A DNA stretch of 51,262 nucleotides from Serratia marcescens (GTDB lineage Bacteria > Pseudomonadota > Gammaproteobacteria > Enterobacterales > Enterobacteriaceae), in assembly GCA_015548865.1 (NCBI GenBank), contig JADMXW010000030.1, positions 1 through 51,262 on the forward strand. Reading direction: 5' to 3'. The notes beneath the pieces are model-generated. The model saw only the letters and a program-made list of their open reading frames with translations, was not told the DNA's origin and searched no databases. This document shows, piece by piece, positions 36,533 through 46,646 of the stretch (its first letter is position 1; the number at the start of each line of letters is the position of its first letter). The translations under genes were made by a program, and so were the position numbers.

Positions 36533-37522
36533 CTATGCGCGTCTCTGGGAGAAAGGTACATCGCTGGGGGCAATGCCATAGTGTCGCCGAAAGGCGGTGG
36601 CAAGATTGGTAGCATGCTGATATCCCGACATCCATGCCGCTTGCTGTACTGGATACCCCTGCTCCAGTAAACGGTAGGCCAGTGCCAACCTGCTGTTGCG
36701 CAAGAAATCAAACACTGAGATACCGTAGGCTTCGCGGAACTTATTGCGCAGGCTGGTCGGGCTCATGGCAGCCTGTTGCGCGAGTGCTGTCAGGGTATAA
36801 GGTTTTTCTGGGTGCAACTGTAACTGATCGCGCAGGGCATCCAGCCGCCGCCGCTCGCTGGGGGGGGCAGTAATGCCCTGCGGTTGGCCCGCAGGATCAA
36901 GCGCCAAACCATGCCCCAGCAGTTGTAACATCGCCCCTTCCAGAATCAACTGACGCGCCAGACTTTCTCTCGAAGGAGATAACGCCTGCTGCAAGCCCGC
37001 AAGAAGGTAATCCGGCACAGGCCAAACAAAAGCAGCATTCTCGCGACGTTCCCACTGATGCAATAAAGCAGCAAGCAACGGAGGGAGTTGAAGCTGGCCG
37101 GGATGAACGCCCAATGCCAGGGTACGTAGTGGATGATCGACCGCATGACGCACATGCATCACTTCTTGCTCCCCCAGGCGAGTACTGAATGCCATTCCCG
37201 CACGCACCACAAACTCCCGCTGGTTCACCCGCAGGTTGATGCAACCTCCCAACACCACCAACGTGTAGAGCGGAGAACCTTGCAGTGAGGTGGACTCATA
37301 AGGTTGCATCACGCGCACATCGGAACTGGTCAGGCTGATGCCGGAAGAGAGCACCATCTCTTCAACGTGGCCTTGTACCACTACGCGCTGCTCTTTACGC
37401 CGATCGTGGCTGGATGCCAACGCAGGGAAGCGGTAGTCAATACCGTAGCGTTCACCAAAAGCAAAGAAATCATCAACGAAAAACTGGCGTTCAGGCAGTG
37501 AGGGAGAATAGGCGTTCATCAT
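36533..37522 (-). CDS. AraC-family regulator, PchR-like
   Basis: This 329-residue regulator has an N-terminal effector domain and a C-terminal double HTH: KPYTLTALAQQAAMSPTSLRNKFREAYGISVFDF and LEQGYPVQQAAWMSGYQHATNLATAFRRHYGIAP. Together with its location beside a TonB-dependent receptor, this resembles the PchR/AlcR/YbtA group, which sense a ferric siderophore and activate its uptake genes. Two consecutive Met codons start the protein; I take the first. A Fur-like box lies about 100 bp upstream. It probably activates the receptor at 34261-36381 (inference). Confidence 0.87.
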   Translation of the reverse strand: MMNAYSPSLPERQFFVDDFFAFGERYGIDYRFPALASSHDRRKEQRVVVQGHVEEMVLSSGISLTSSDVRVMQPYESTSLQGSPLYTLVVLGGCINLRVNQREFVVRAGMAFSTRLGEQEVMHVRHAVDHPLRTLALGVHPGQLQLPPLLAALLHQWERRENAAFVWPVPDYLLAGLQQALSPSRESLARQLILEGAMLQLLGHGLALDPAGQPQGITAPPSERRRLDALRDQLQLHPEKPYTLTALAQQAAMSPTSLRNKFREAYGISVFDFLRNSRLALAYRLLEQGYPVQQAAWMSGYQHATNLATAFRRHYGIAPSDVPFSQRRA

Positions 37523-37624
37523 CGTCAGGGGTCCACCGTCAGGCCAGCGCGGCTGGGAAAATGGTCGAGGGGGAATACCACAGGCCTTACCTTAACACTC
37601 GACGAAAACCGCTTCAATAAAGAT

Positions 37625-37643
37625 GATAACAATTCTCATTAAA
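37625..37643 (-). promoter_or_regulatory. Fur box upstream of the AraC-family regulator
   Basis: On the minus strand the core TGAGAATTGTTATCATC strongly resembles known Fur boxes (13 of 19 matches to the consensus). It ends next to an ERIC element at 37649. Confidence 0.65.
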
Positions 37644-37648
37644 TAATA

Positions 37649-37775
37649 TATACCCTAAATAATTCGAGTTGCAGGAAGGCGGCGACGCAGTGAACCCCCA
37701 GGAGCATACTCAAGTATGTGACTGGGGTGAGCGAGGAAAGCCAACGCACCTGCAACTTGAAGTATGACGGGTATA
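37649..37775. repeat. ERIC element, canonical
   Basis: About 127 bp with all ERIC landmarks: TATACCCTAAATAATTCGAG, TTGCAGGAAGGCGGC, GTGAACCCCCAGGAGCATAC, AAGTATGTGACTGGGGTGAG, GCACCTGCAACTTGAAGTAT, GACGGGTATA. This is the best match to the published ERIC consensus in the window. Confidence 0.95.
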
Positions 37776-37858
37776 ACACGTGGATCGCTGTGGGCATCAA
37801 GGTGTTCGATACACAAAGCCGGAACGTAGTGCATACCCTATTTAGTACTAGTGAAAAA

Positions 37859-37884
37859 ACCTCATCATTGTACAATGATGAGGT
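37859..37884. promoter_or_regulatory. YefM-YoeB operator palindrome
   Basis: ACCTCATCATTGTACAATGA followed by TGAGGT is a perfect 26-bp palindrome centred on TGTACA, the core recognised by YefM in E. coli. It lies 17 bp before the yefM ATG, so it covers the promoter or leader and allows autorepression by the YefM-YoeB complex. Confidence 0.88.
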
Positions 37885-37901
37885 GCGAAGAGGAGAACAT
37901 G

Positions 37902-38153
37902 ATGAGAACTATCAGTTACAGCGAAGCCCGCCAGAATTTATCAGCAACGATGATGAAAACAGTGGAAGATCACGCTCCCATATTGATTACACGGCAAAAC
38001 GGTGAGGCTTGTGTTCTCATGTCCCTAGAAGAGTACAACTCTTTGGAAGAAACCGCCTATCTGTTACGCTCACCGGCAAATGCCAAAAGGCTTATGAACG
38101 CAATAGAAAGTTTGAAAGCAGGCGAAGGAACAGAAAAGGGCATTATTGAATGA
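37902..38153 (+). CDS. yefM: Antitoxin YefM
   Basis: YefM is a Phd/YefM-family antitoxin: its N-terminal half binds DNA and its disordered C-terminal half wraps the toxin. At 83 residues it is nearly identical to E. coli YefM ([40 protein letters not shown]-terminal [10 protein letters not shown]). Two adjacent ATG codons (37899 and 37902) follow AGGAG. The second has better spacing and matches the family start. The stop overlaps the yoeB ATG by 4 bp, giving the usual coupling. Confidence 0.96.
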   Translation: MRTISYSEARQNLSATMMKTVEDHAPILITRQNGEACVLMSLEEYNSLEETAYLLRSPANAKRLMNAIESLKAGEGTEKGIIE

Positions 38154-38404
38154 AGCTAACGTGGTCTGAAGTAACATGGGAGGATTATCTGTACTGGCAG
38201 GATGCAGATAAACGCATGGTTAAGAAGATCAACGTACTCATTAAAGATGTTTTGAGAACGCCTTTTGAAGGTAAGGGTAAACCAGAGCCTTTGAAACACA
38301 ATTTGTCCGGTTTTTGGTCCCGACGCATCACCGAAGAGCATCGCCTGGTTTATGCCATTGCAGAGGGTTCTATTCTTATAGCCGCCTGCCGCTACCACTA
38401 TTGA
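38150..38404 (+). CDS. yoeB: mRNA interferase toxin YoeB
   Basis: YoeB is a RelE-like endoribonuclease that cleaves mRNA in the ribosomal A site and arrests translation. The 84-residue protein equals E. coli YoeB. The catalytic residues Glu46, Arg65, His83 and Tyr84 are all present (GKGKPE, EEHR, RYHY). There is no sign of inactivation, so the pair should be functional. Confidence 0.96.
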   Translation: MKLTWSEVTWEDYLYWQDADKRMVKKINVLIKDVLRTPFEGKGKPEPLKHNLSGFWSRRITEEHRLVYAIAEGSILIAACRYHY

Positions 38405-38429
38405 AGTCATCGCTTAGGAAGTCGTCCCA

Positions 38430-38458
38430 CGGTCAGCAAACAGCAAGTTTGCTGACCG
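38430..38458. terminator. Hairpin between convergent yoeB and metH
   Basis: CGGTCAGCAAAC and GTTTGCTGACCG form a perfect 12-bp stem with a 5-nt loop between the convergent genes. T-runs are lacking, so its strength is uncertain; it may serve both directions. Confidence 0.7.
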
Positions 38459-38479
38459 AGAAGAGCATATCCCATCGTA

Positions 38480-41400
38480 TTAATCCGCATCATACCCCAG
38501 ATTGGGCGCCAGCCAGCGTTCGACATCGGCCACTGACATGCCTTTACGCGCAGCGTAGTCTTCGACCTGATCGCGCTGAATCTGTGCGACCGCGTAATAT
38601 TTGCTTTCCGGGTGACTAAAATACCACCCCGAGACCGAAGCGCCTGGCCACATGGCATAGGATTCCGTCAGTTTCATTCCTGTGTGCGTCTCCACATCAA
38701 GCAGTTGCCAGATTTGTGCTTTTTCCGTGTGGTCTGGGCAGGCAGGGTAACCCGGAGCCGGACGAATACCTTGATAATTCTCGCGAATCAACTCGTCATT
38801 GCTCAGGTTTTCGTTAGCAGCATAACCCCAATATACCTTACGCACCCGCTCATGCAGATATTCCGCAAACGCCTCTGCCAAGCGATCTGACAGCGCTTTG
38901 ACCATGATCTTGTTGTAATCATCGTGCTGGGCTTCCCAGGCATCGGCCAACGCGTCTTCTTCCAGACCGCCAGTTACCGCAAACGCACCGAGATAGTCCG
39001 GCTTGCCACTGGTTTTAGGCGCGATAAAATCTGCCAGACAGTAGTTAGGGAAATCCGTTTTTTCCGTTTGTTGACGCAGGTGGTGAGTCACCAACAGCAC
39101 CTCATCACGGCGTTCATCGGTATACACCTCAACATCGTCCCCCACCCGATTTGCAGGGAACAAGCCAACCACACCGCGTGGATTCAGCGTCCCTTGCTCA
39201 CTGAGGGTATCAAGCATGGCGTTCGCATCGGAAAACAGGCGCTTGGCCTCTTCGCCGACCACGTCATCTTCCAGAATGCGTGGATACTTGCCCGCCAGGG
39301 ACCACGTCATAAAGAACGGTGTCCAGTCAATATAGTTGCGCAACGTTTCAATGCTGGCGGTGACGGCCTGCACGCCAAGCCGGTGTGCCACGGGGGGTGT
39401 ATATTCATCCCAATCAAGCTGGCTGTGGTTAGCTCGCGCCACCGCCAGCGTCACTGGCGGGGTACGCGGTTTTTTTCGCCCATGCTGAATGCGCACAGTC
39501 TCATACTCTTTGCGGGTACGCGCCACAAACTCATCACGCTGGCCATCTGACAGCAGCGCCGACACAACGCCGACAGAGCGTGAGGCATTCTGCACATAGA
39601 CCGTCGCCCCACTGTAATTTTGTTCGATCTTCACCGCCGTGTGCGCTTTGGAGGTGGTCGCGCCACCAATAAGCAGCGGCAACGTGAAGCCTTGACGCTC
39701 CATCTCTTTCGCCACGTTGACCATTTCATCCAGCGACGGGGTAATCAGCCCGGAAAGGCCGATAATATCGACGTTCTCTTCGCGGGCAGTTTTCAGGATT
39801 TTCTCGGTCGGCACCATCACGCCAAGATCGATGATCTCGTAATTGTTGCACTGCAACACCACGCCGACGATGTTTTTGCCAATGTCATGCACATCACCTT
39901 TGACCGTTGCCAGCAAAACTTTACCTGCACTGCTCCCTTTCGCCTTACTCGCTTCAATGTAAGGTTGCAGGTACGCGACGGCCTGCTTCATCACCCGAGC
40001 AGACTTCACCACCTGTGGCAGGAACATTTTCCCTGCGCCAAACAGGTCGCCCACCACGTTCATACCGTCCATCAGCGGCCCCTCAATCACTTCGATAGGG
40101 CGTGAAGCCTCCTGACGCGCTTCCTCAGTATCCAGCTCGATAAACTCGGTAATGCCTTTGACCAGCGCGTATTCCAACCGTTTTTTCACGGGCCAACCGC
40201 GCCACTCCGCCTGCGTTTTATTGCTCTCATCGTCGGTTTTGCTGCCGCGATAGCGCTCTGCCATTTCCAGCAGTCGCTCGGTACCATCTTCACGACGGTT
40301 GAGCACCACATCCTCCACCGCATCACGCAGCTCCGCGGGCAAGTCATCATAGATTGCCAACTGACCGGCGTTGACGATCCCCATGTCCATCCCGTTACGA
40401 ATGGCGTGATAGAGGAACACCGCGTGAATTGCTTCACGCACCGGTTCGTTACCGCGAAATGAGAACGACACGTTCGAGACACCACCGGAAATCATCGCAT
40501 GTGGCAACTGTTCCTTGATATCAGCACAGGCTTCGATGAAGTCTACTGCGTAATTGTTATGTTCATCGATGCCGGTTGCGACGGCAAAAATATTCGGGTC
40601 AAAGATAATGTCTTCCGGCGGGAAGCCAACTTCTTGCGTCAGAATCTGGTAGGCACGGCGACAAATCTCGATTTTGCGCGCGCGGGTATCCGCCTGCCCC
40701 ACTTCATCGAATGCCATCACCACCATGGCAGCACCGTAACGCCGTACCTGACGTGCGTGATCGATAAAGACGTCGAGCCCTTCTTTCATCGAGATGGAGT
40801 TCACGATGCCCTTGCCCTGAATGCACTTCAGCCCTTTCTCAATCACCTCCCACTTGGAGGAATCAATCATGATCGGTACACGAGCGATATCCGGCTCACC
40901 CGCAATCAGATTGAGAAAGCGCACCATGGCCGCTTCGGCATCCAACATGCCTTCATCCATGTTGATGTCGATAATCTGTGCGCCACTCTCCACCTGCTGA
41001 CGGGCAACATCCAGCGCTTCACCGTATTTTTCTTCTTTGATCAGTCGTTTGAAACGTGCCGAACCGGTTACGTTGGTACGCTCCCCTACGTTAACAAACA
41101 GCGTCGCCGCATCAATGGTCAGCGGCTCCAGTCCAGCAAGGCGGCACGCCACCGGAATGTCCGGTAGCGGGCGCGGCGCAACGCCGTCAACCACCTTGGC
41201 AATGGCAGCAATGTGTTGCGGCGTGGTACCGCAGCAGCCGCCAACGATATTGAGGAATCCGGCACGCGCCCATTCCCCAATATGCACCGCCATATCGGCG
41301 GCATCGAGATCGTATTCGCCGAACGCATTCGGCAGACCCGCATTAGGGTGAGCGGAGACATAGCACTCGGCCACGCGAGACAGTTCCGCCACGTATTGAC

Positions 41401-42187
41401 GCAGCTCATCCGGCCCCAGCGCACAGTTCAAACCAAAAGAGAGTGGGCGCGCATGGCGCAGCGAGTTATAAAACGCTTCCGTTGTCTGCCCTGACAGGGT
41501 GCGACCAGAGGCATCGGTAATGGTGCCAGAGATCATCACTGGCAGTTCAATACCTAACGCCTCGAATTCGGTTTCTACCGCATACACGGCGGCTTTCGCG
41601 TTCAGGGTATCAAAGATGGTTTCAATCATAATGATATCGACACCGCCCTCAACCAACGCGCGGGTTGATTCTCGGTAGGCATCGACCAACTGATCGAAAC
41701 TGATATTACGGTAAGCAGGGTCGTTTACATCCGGCGATATGGATGCCGTGCGGTTAGTTGGGCCTAATACACCGGCCACATAGCGCGGCTTGGCCGGGTT
41801 TTGCGCCGTCCATTCGTCCGCACAAGCGCGAGCAAGGCGTGCAGCGACCAGGTTTATCTCTGCCGACAGCGAGGCCATGTCGTAATCGGCCATCGCAATT
41901 GGCGTGGCGTTAAAGGTGTTGGTTTCGATGATATCCGCGCCGGCCTCAAAATAGGCATCGTGGATTGTAGCAATAATGGCAGGTTGGGTGATCACCAGCA
42001 GATCATTATTCCCCTTCAGGTCACTGTGCCAATCAGCAAAGCGTTCACCACGATAATCAGCTTCCTGCAATCGGTAGCCTTGGATCATCGTGCCCATACC
42101 GCCATCCAGCACCAAAATGCGCTGCGCCAACTGTTCGCGTAATGCCGCAGCCCGATTCACCGCCGTTACCTGTTTTTGCTCTGCCAC
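38480..42187 (-). CDS. metH: Methionine synthase, cobalamin-dependent
   Basis: MetH transfers a methyl group from 5-methyltetrahydrofolate through cobalamin to homocysteine, the last step of methionine synthesis. The 1235-residue protein has the full four-module layout. The homocysteine module has [12 protein letters not shown] and zinc ligands in FGLNCALG and [10 protein letters not shown]. The folate module has [20 protein letters not shown]. The cobalamin module has the axial-His motif [11 protein letters not shown] and [13 protein letters not shown]. The AdoMet reactivation module ends [12 protein letters not shown] and [24 protein letters not shown] 42187, with GGTGGGG upstream, gives the family start; an ATG at 42262 adds 25 unsupported residues. 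It is divergent from iclR. Confidence 0.97.
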   Translation of the reverse strand: MAEQKQVTAVNRAAALREQLAQRILVLDGGMGTMIQGYRLQEADYRGERFADWHSDLKGNNDLLVITQPAIIATIHDAYFEAGADIIETNTFNATPIAMADYDMASLSAEINLVAARLARACADEWTAQNPAKPRYVAGVLGPTNRTASISPDVNDPAYRNISFDQLVDAYRESTRALVEGGVDIIMIETIFDTLNAKAAVYAVETEFEALGIELPVMISGTITDASGRTLSGQTTEAFYNSLRHARPLSFGLNCALGPDELRQYVAELSRVAECYVSAHPNAGLPNAFGEYDLDAADMAVHIGEWARAGFLNIVGGCCGTTPQHIAAIAKVVDGVAPRPLPDIPVACRLAGLEPLTIDAATLFVNVGERTNVTGSARFKRLIKEEKYGEALDVARQQVESGAQIIDINMDEGMLDAEAAMVRFLNLIAGEPDIARVPIMIDSSKWEVIEKGLKCIQGKGIVNSISMKEGLDVFIDHARQVRRYGAAMVVMAFDEVGQADTRARKIEICRRAYQILTQEVGFPPEDIIFDPNIFAVATGIDEHNNYAVDFIEACADIKEQLPHAMISGGVSNVSFSFRGNEPVREAIHAVFLYHAIRNGMDMGIVNAGQLAIYDDLPAELRDAVEDVVLNRREDGTERLLEMAERYRGSKTDDESNKTQAEWRGWPVKKRLEYALVKGITEFIELDTEEARQEASRPIEVIEGPLMDGMNVVGDLFGAGKMFLPQVVKSARVMKQAVAYLQPYIEASKAKGSSAGKVLLATVKGDVHDIGKNIVGVVLQCNNYEIIDLGVMVPTEKILKTAREENVDIIGLSGLITPSLDEMVNVAKEMERQGFTLPLLIGGATTSKAHTAVKIEQNYSGATVYVQNASRSVGVVSALLSDGQRDEFVARTRKEYETVRIQHGRKKPRTPPVTLAVARANHSQLDWDEYTPPVAHRLGVQAVTASIETLRNYIDWTPFFMTWSLAGKYPRILEDDVVGEEAKRLFSDANAMLDTLSEQGTLNPRGVVGLFPANRVGDDVEVYTDERRDEVLLVTHHLRQQTEKTDFPNYCLADFIAPKTSGKPDYLGAFAVTGGLEEDALADAWEAQHDDYNKIMVKALSDRLAEAFAEYLHERVRKVYWGYAANENLSNDELIRENYQGIRPAPGYPACPDHTEKAQIWQLLDVETHTGMKLTESYAMWPGASVSGWYFSHPESKYYAVAQIQRDQVEDYAARKGMSVADVERWLAPNLGYDAD

Positions 42188-42392
42188 CCTAACCCCACCG
42201 AACTTGTTAGACTTATTCAAATTATGATTGCTTATCGTAACAATCTGCCCGTTCCACGTCACATGAGAGTTTTTCAGTCTTTCACCACTTTTTTTCGCCT
42301 TTCGCTACTAACGTACCTGAAACCTAAAGAATAGTTGCAATCCTGAGTGAAAAAATGAAAACTAATTCCATCATACAGAAAGGAGCCGAACT

Positions 42393-43226
42393 ATGACGCC
42401 ACCGGAGCCCGCCAAACGCGGTAAAAAACCACGGGGTGCAGTCAGCACCAACGTACAGGCTACGGGCCAGGTACAGTCTTTGACGCGTGGGCTAACACTG
42501 CTGGAACTGATTGCCCAGGCTAACGGCAGCGTCGCGCTGACAGAACTGGCACAGCAGGCGGGTCTGCCTAATTCCACCACCCACCGTTTACTGACCACCA
42601 TGCAGCAGCAGGGTTTTGTGCGTCAGGTGGGAGATTTGGGGTTATGGACCATTGGCTCACATGCCTTTATCGTCGGCAGCAGCTTTCTGCAAAGCCGCAA
42701 TCTGCTTGCCATGGTGCACCCCATGCTGCGCAAACTGATGGAAGCGTCGGGCGAAACCGTTAATCTGGCTGTGTTGGACCACAGCGATTACCAAGCCATT
42801 ATTATTGACCAGGTACAGTGTACTGCGCTTATGCGTATGTCCGCGCCGATTGGTGGCAAACTTCCGATGCACGCCTCAGGTGCAGGGAAAGCCTTTCTGG
42901 CAAATCTGAACGACGATCAGGTGAGCAGTTTGCTGCATCGTAAAGGATTACATGCTTATACCCACGCCACGTTGGTTTCTCCCGTGCACCTGAAAGAAGA
43001 TCTGGCGCAAATCCGTAGACGTGGCTATTCCTTTGATGATGAAGAACACGCGCTGGGGCTACGCTGCATCGCCGCCTGCTTATTCGACGAGCACCGCGAA
43101 CCGTTCGCCGCGATTTCTATCTCCGGCCCTATTTCCCGCATCACGGACGATCGCGTTACCGAACTCGGGGCGTTAGTGATCAGCGCCGCCAAGGAAGTGA
43201 CGCTAGCTTACGGTGGAACCCGTTAA
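42393..43226 (+). CDS. iclR: Glyoxylate bypass repressor IclR
   Basis: IclR represses aceBAK and is relieved by glyoxylate, while pyruvate stabilises repression. The 277-residue protein is close to E. coli IclR (274). It has the wing-HTH stretch VALTELAQQAGLPNSTTHRLL and then APIGGKLPMHASGAGKAFLA and EHALGLRCIAACLFDEHREP of the effector domain. The basic N-terminus PAKRGKKPRG is slightly longer than in E. coli. AAAGGAG precedes the ATG. Its target operon lies downstream on the opposite strand; E. coli has arpA between iclR and aceK, absent here. Confidence 0.97.
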   Translation: MTPPEPAKRGKKPRGAVSTNVQATGQVQSLTRGLTLLELIAQANGSVALTELAQQAGLPNSTTHRLLTTMQQQGFVRQVGDLGLWTIGSHAFIVGSSFLQSRNLLAMVHPMLRKLMEASGETVNLAVLDHSDYQAIIIDQVQCTALMRMSAPIGGKLPMHASGAGKAFLANLNDDQVSSLLHRKGLHAYTHATLVSPVHLKEDLAQIRRRGYSFDDEEHALGLRCIAACLFDEHREPFAAISISGPISRITDDRVTELGALVISAAKEVTLAYGGTR

Positions 43227-43245
43227 TTTTTCTGCAGAATTGGCT

Positions 43246-43348
43246 ATAATGTGCGCTCTTGATCTCAATTCACGAGCACACTGTTATGGAAAAGGACATC
43301 CAGGATCGCCGCACTGGTGTTCTTTCACGTAGTTCGCTATTTCTATAG
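43246..43348 (+). other. Candidate small transcript with 20-codon reading frame
   Basis: A perfect TATAAT (43246-43251) with the loosely fitting TTAATT region upstream predicts transcription starting near 43258. The transcript could begin with a hairpin (GTGCGCTC...GAGCACAC). ATG 43286 opens a 20-codon frame MEKDIQDRRTGVLSRSSLFL ending at TAG 43348. No strong ribosome-binding sequence is seen and I do not recognise the peptide. It sits in the short convergent gap before the aceK stop, with an inverted repeat GCTAA/TTAGC just after it. Confidence 0.3.
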
Positions 43349-43365
43349 CTAAGCGACATCCAGCG

Positions 43366-45108
43366 TTAGCTAGCCTGTTGGCGCTTACCGTAGCGCACGC
43401 TGAAGCGTTGCCGCCTGCGGTAAGCGTACACATCTTCCACATAGCCTTCACGAATACGTGCCTGCAAATGACGCCAGTAATCGGCTGAAAACAGCTCGCT
43501 ATGCATCTCCTCAAACATGGCCAGCAGCGCCTTGTCTGCAAACAGGAATTGGCGAAATTCCTCGGGAAAAACATCATTAGGCGCTACGCTGTACCAAGGC
43601 TCACAGGCCAACTCATCCTCTGGGTAACGCGGAGCGGGAATATCGCGGAAATTCACCTCGGTCATATAGCAAATTTCATCGTAATCATAAAACACCACCC
43701 GTCCATGGCGCGTTACGCCAAAATTCTTGAACAGCATATCACCGGGAAAAATATTGGCCGCCGCCAACTGCTTGATGGCATTACCATACTCCTCAATCGC
43801 ATCACGCTGCTGCTGCACCGATGCACAATCCAGATACAGGTTAAGCGGCGTCATACGACGCTCCATGTAGAGGTGGTTGATCAGGATCTGATCGCCTAAA
43901 TCTTCGAGCTTCTCAGGCACTTCGCGGTAGAGCTCCTCCAGCAGTTCCGCGCTGATGCGACGTTTATCAATCACGAAATTCTCATACTCCTGGGTATCTG
44001 CCATGCGCCCTACCCGGTCGTGTTCTTTCACCAACTGATAGCAGGACCTTACTCGGGCGGCGCTGACCTCTTTCTGCGGTGCAAAGCGGTCTTTGATAAC
44101 TTTGAATACCCGATCGAAGGACGGCAGAGTAAAGACCAACATCACCATGCCCTTAACGCCGGGGGCAATAATGAATTGTTCGTGAGAGGCAGCGACATGA
44201 TTGAGGTATTCGCGGTAATACTCGGTTTTGCCATGTTTTTGGCAGCCAATAGCGCAATAAAGCTCCGCCGTTGTTTTCCCAGGCAAGATATCTCGCAACC
44301 ATGCTACCAGCGCCCCCGGCAGTGGGGCGTACACCATAAAGTAGGAACGAGCGAAACCAAACACGATGCTGGCTTCCGCTTTGCCAATCAGGCAGGTATC
44401 GATAAACAGCGCGCCCTGTTCGGTTTGGTGAATGGGCAGCAGGAACGGCAGCGTATCGTCCGGCAACACCAGCTTGCCCACCAACCACGCCGCCTTGTTA
44501 CGGTAAAACAGCTCGTTAGCAACCTGTAAGCGCGCCTCAGCTAACTGCTGTACGGTAAATACCTGTGTCAGGCTGGTGACGATATTGCCGATATCACACG
44601 CCAAATCTTCCCACGGCAGGCGCAACGGCAATTCCGACAGCAGTTTATCTAATGTATCATGCCAGCCTTCACGCAGGGTGATATCCCGGTACAGTGGGCG
44701 TGATATCTCGCACATACGCCGCTCAGGCTGAGAACTGAACACAAACAGCTTATCCGTCGTGAGTTCACGATGATTGAACAATCGGCAGTAGACGGAATTG
44801 AAGAAACTTTCAGCAATCTCGAAACGAGGATAATCAGGTAACAAGGTGGTATATACGGTTTTCACGCTGGCGAGAAACGTTGCGTCGTAACAACGTGGCC
44901 CAGTGATACAACGCAACTGTTCCACCACCAACCCAACATGGTGGTCGTAAAGATGGATACGTTGCCTCATTGCCTGCTGTACCGCCTGCCAATCAGCCTG
45001 TTCGAAACGCTGCTGTGCGCCTGCGGTCACCTCTAAAAAACGGCCATATTGCGCATCGAATCCCTGCAAAATGGTCTGCGCCACCAGTTGCTCCAAATTA
45101 CGTCTCAT
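43366..45108 (-). CDS. aceK: Isocitrate dehydrogenase kinase/phosphatase
   Basis: AceK phosphorylates and dephosphorylates isocitrate dehydrogenase, setting the split between the TCA cycle and the glyoxylate bypass during growth on acetate or fatty acids. At 580 residues it matches E. coli (578). The nucleotide-binding segment is [19 protein letters not shown] (about 310-330), and the kinase core carries [29 protein letters not shown] with the catalytic Asp residues. It is third in aceB-aceA-aceK. Its ribosome site AGGCAC is weak, and a 202-bp spacer precedes it, both consistent with low expression relative to aceBA. Confidence 0.97.
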   Translation of the reverse strand: MRRNLEQLVAQTILQGFDAQYGRFLEVTAGAQQRFEQADWQAVQQAMRQRIHLYDHHVGLVVEQLRCITGPRCYDATFLASVKTVYTTLLPDYPRFEIAESFFNSVYCRLFNHRELTTDKLFVFSSQPERRMCEISRPLYRDITLREGWHDTLDKLLSELPLRLPWEDLACDIGNIVTSLTQVFTVQQLAEARLQVANELFYRNKAAWLVGKLVLPDDTLPFLLPIHQTEQGALFIDTCLIGKAEASIVFGFARSYFMVYAPLPGALVAWLRDILPGKTTAELYCAIGCQKHGKTEYYREYLNHVAASHEQFIIAPGVKGMVMLVFTLPSFDRVFKVIKDRFAPQKEVSAARVRSCYQLVKEHDRVGRMADTQEYENFVIDKRRISAELLEELYREVPEKLEDLGDQILINHLYMERRMTPLNLYLDCASVQQQRDAIEEYGNAIKQLAAANIFPGDMLFKNFGVTRHGRVVFYDYDEICYMTEVNFRDIPAPRYPEDELACEPWYSVAPNDVFPEEFRQFLFADKALLAMFEEMHSELFSADYWRHLQARIREGYVEDVYAYRRRQRFSVRYGKRQQAS

Positions 45109-45310
45109 GATGTGCCTCGCAATAACGGCCAGCTTACTGGCTCGTCGTCAGACGGATGACGAAGCCCGTTGTTAGCCGAAGTGTGGCGATGGGGTCGTAA
45201 CGACCTTGGCCATCGGAGTCCCCCTCAGCGCGATTCGCCGGGAAACGCGGGCATACAGAAAAAAACTTGTCCGAGGTCTCAAGGCCAGCCTGCTGACTGG
45301 CTGATGAGGA
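45109..45310 (-). other. aceA-aceK spacer with REP-like hairpins
   Basis: This 202-bp non-coding spacer holds GCCAG...CTGGC (45284-45301) and GC-rich imperfect dyads. In E. coli a similar place carries REP structures that lower aceK expression. I see no gene here. Confidence 0.5.
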
Positions 45311-46618
45311 TCAGAATTGCTGTTCTTCCGTCGAACCGGTCAACGCGGTCACTGATGAGGCACCGCCCTGAATGATGGTGGTCACTTTATCGAAATAGCC
45401 GGTACCCACCTCCTGCTGATGGGAAGAGAAGGTGTAACCCTTATTGATAGCGGCAAATTCCGGCTGCTGCACTTTTTCCACGTAGTGTTTCATCCCCTCG
45501 CCCTGCGCATAAGCATGGGCCAGATCGAACATGTTGAACCACATGCTGTGGATGCCTGCCAGCGTAATAAACTGGTATTTGTAGCCCATTTCCGATAGCG
45601 CATCCTGAAAGCACGCAATGGTGGCATCATCCAGATTCTTCTTCCAGTTGAAGGAGGGAGAGCAGTTGTAGGCCAGCAACTTGTCGGGATATTGGCGATG
45701 AATGGCATCGGCAAAGCGCTGTGCCAACGCCAAATCCGGCGTAGAAGTTTCACACCACACCAGATCGGCATAGGGTGCGTAAGCCAAACCGCGGCTGATA
45801 GCCTGCTCAATACCGGCGTGGGTGCGGTAGAATCCCTCTACGGTGCGCTCGCCTGTCACGAATTCGCGATCGTAAGGGTCGCAATCTGACGTCAACAGAT
45901 CGGCAGCATCCGCATCAGTGCGTGCCACCAGCAACGTCGGAACCCCCATTACGTCAGCCGCAAGACGAGCGGCCACCAGTTTCTGAATTGCTTCCTGGGT
46001 AGGTACCAAAACCTTCCCCCCCATATGGCCGCACTTTTTCACTGAGGCCAGTTGGTCCTCAAAATGGACTGCCGCCGCCCCGGCTTCAATCATGGATTTC
46101 ATCAGTTCAAAGGCATTCAGCACACCGCCGAAACCGGCTTCCGCATCCGCTACAATCGGCAGGAAATAATCCACATGACGATCGTCATTGGGTTCAATAC
46201 GGTTGGCCCACTGAATCTGATCGGCACGGCGGAACGTGTTGTTAATGCGCGCGACGACCGCAGGCACAGAGTTTGCCGGATAGAGAGACTGATCCGGATA
46301 CATACTGGAGGCTAAATTCGCATCCGCCGCCACCTGCCAGCCGGAAAGATAGATAGCTTCAATACCCGCTTTCGCCTGCTGTAATGCCTGCCCACCGGTC
46401 AGTGCGCCGAGGCAATTCACATAGCCCTTACGCGCACTGCCGTGCAACAGTGCCCACAGTTTGGCTGCACCGTGCTGGGCCATCGTCGCTTCTGGATTCA
46501 GCGAACCACGCAATGTAATCACATCTTCTGCGCTGTAGGGACGTTTAATACCAGCCCAACGTTCGGTTTTCCATTCTTGTTGCAGTTGTTCAATTTGTTG
46601 AGTACGAGAGGTTGTCAT
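45311..46618 (-). CDS. aceA: Isocitrate lyase
   Basis: AceA cleaves isocitrate to glyoxylate and succinate, the first step of the glyoxylate bypass. The 435-residue protein has the E. coli length. It shows the catalytic loop [10 protein letters not shown] with Cys196, the metal-site segment [19 protein letters not shown], and [15 protein letters not shown]. It lies 28 bp after aceB with an AGGACA-type ribosome site, so it is co-transcribed under IclR control. Confidence 0.98.
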   Translation of the reverse strand: MTTSRTQQIEQLQQEWKTERWAGIKRPYSAEDVITLRGSLNPEATMAQHGAAKLWALLHGSARKGYVNCLGALTGGQALQQAKAGIEAIYLSGWQVAADANLASSMYPDQSLYPANSVPAVVARINNTFRRADQIQWANRIEPNDDRHVDYFLPIVADAEAGFGGVLNAFELMKSMIEAGAAAVHFEDQLASVKKCGHMGGKVLVPTQEAIQKLVAARLAADVMGVPTLLVARTDADAADLLTSDCDPYDREFVTGERTVEGFYRTHAGIEQAISRGLAYAPYADLVWCETSTPDLALAQRFADAIHRQYPDKLLAYNCSPSFNWKKNLDDATIACFQDALSEMGYKYQFITLAGIHSMWFNMFDLAHAYAQGEGMKHYVEKVQQPEFAAINKGYTFSSHQQEVGTGYFDKVTTIIQGGASSVTALTGSTEEQQF

Positions 46619-46646
46619 TATGAGGTGTCCTATTTATCAAGCACGG

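Noticed and set aside
42188-42262. 25-residue N-terminal extension of MetH
   Set aside because: It occupies the divergent metH-iclR promoter region and has no counterpart in the family.
42263-42392. MetR or Met-box sites in the metH-iclR gap
   Set aside because: Several TTTCA/TGAAA words occur, but none forms a convincing TGAA-N5-TTCA dyad or an 8-bp tandem array.
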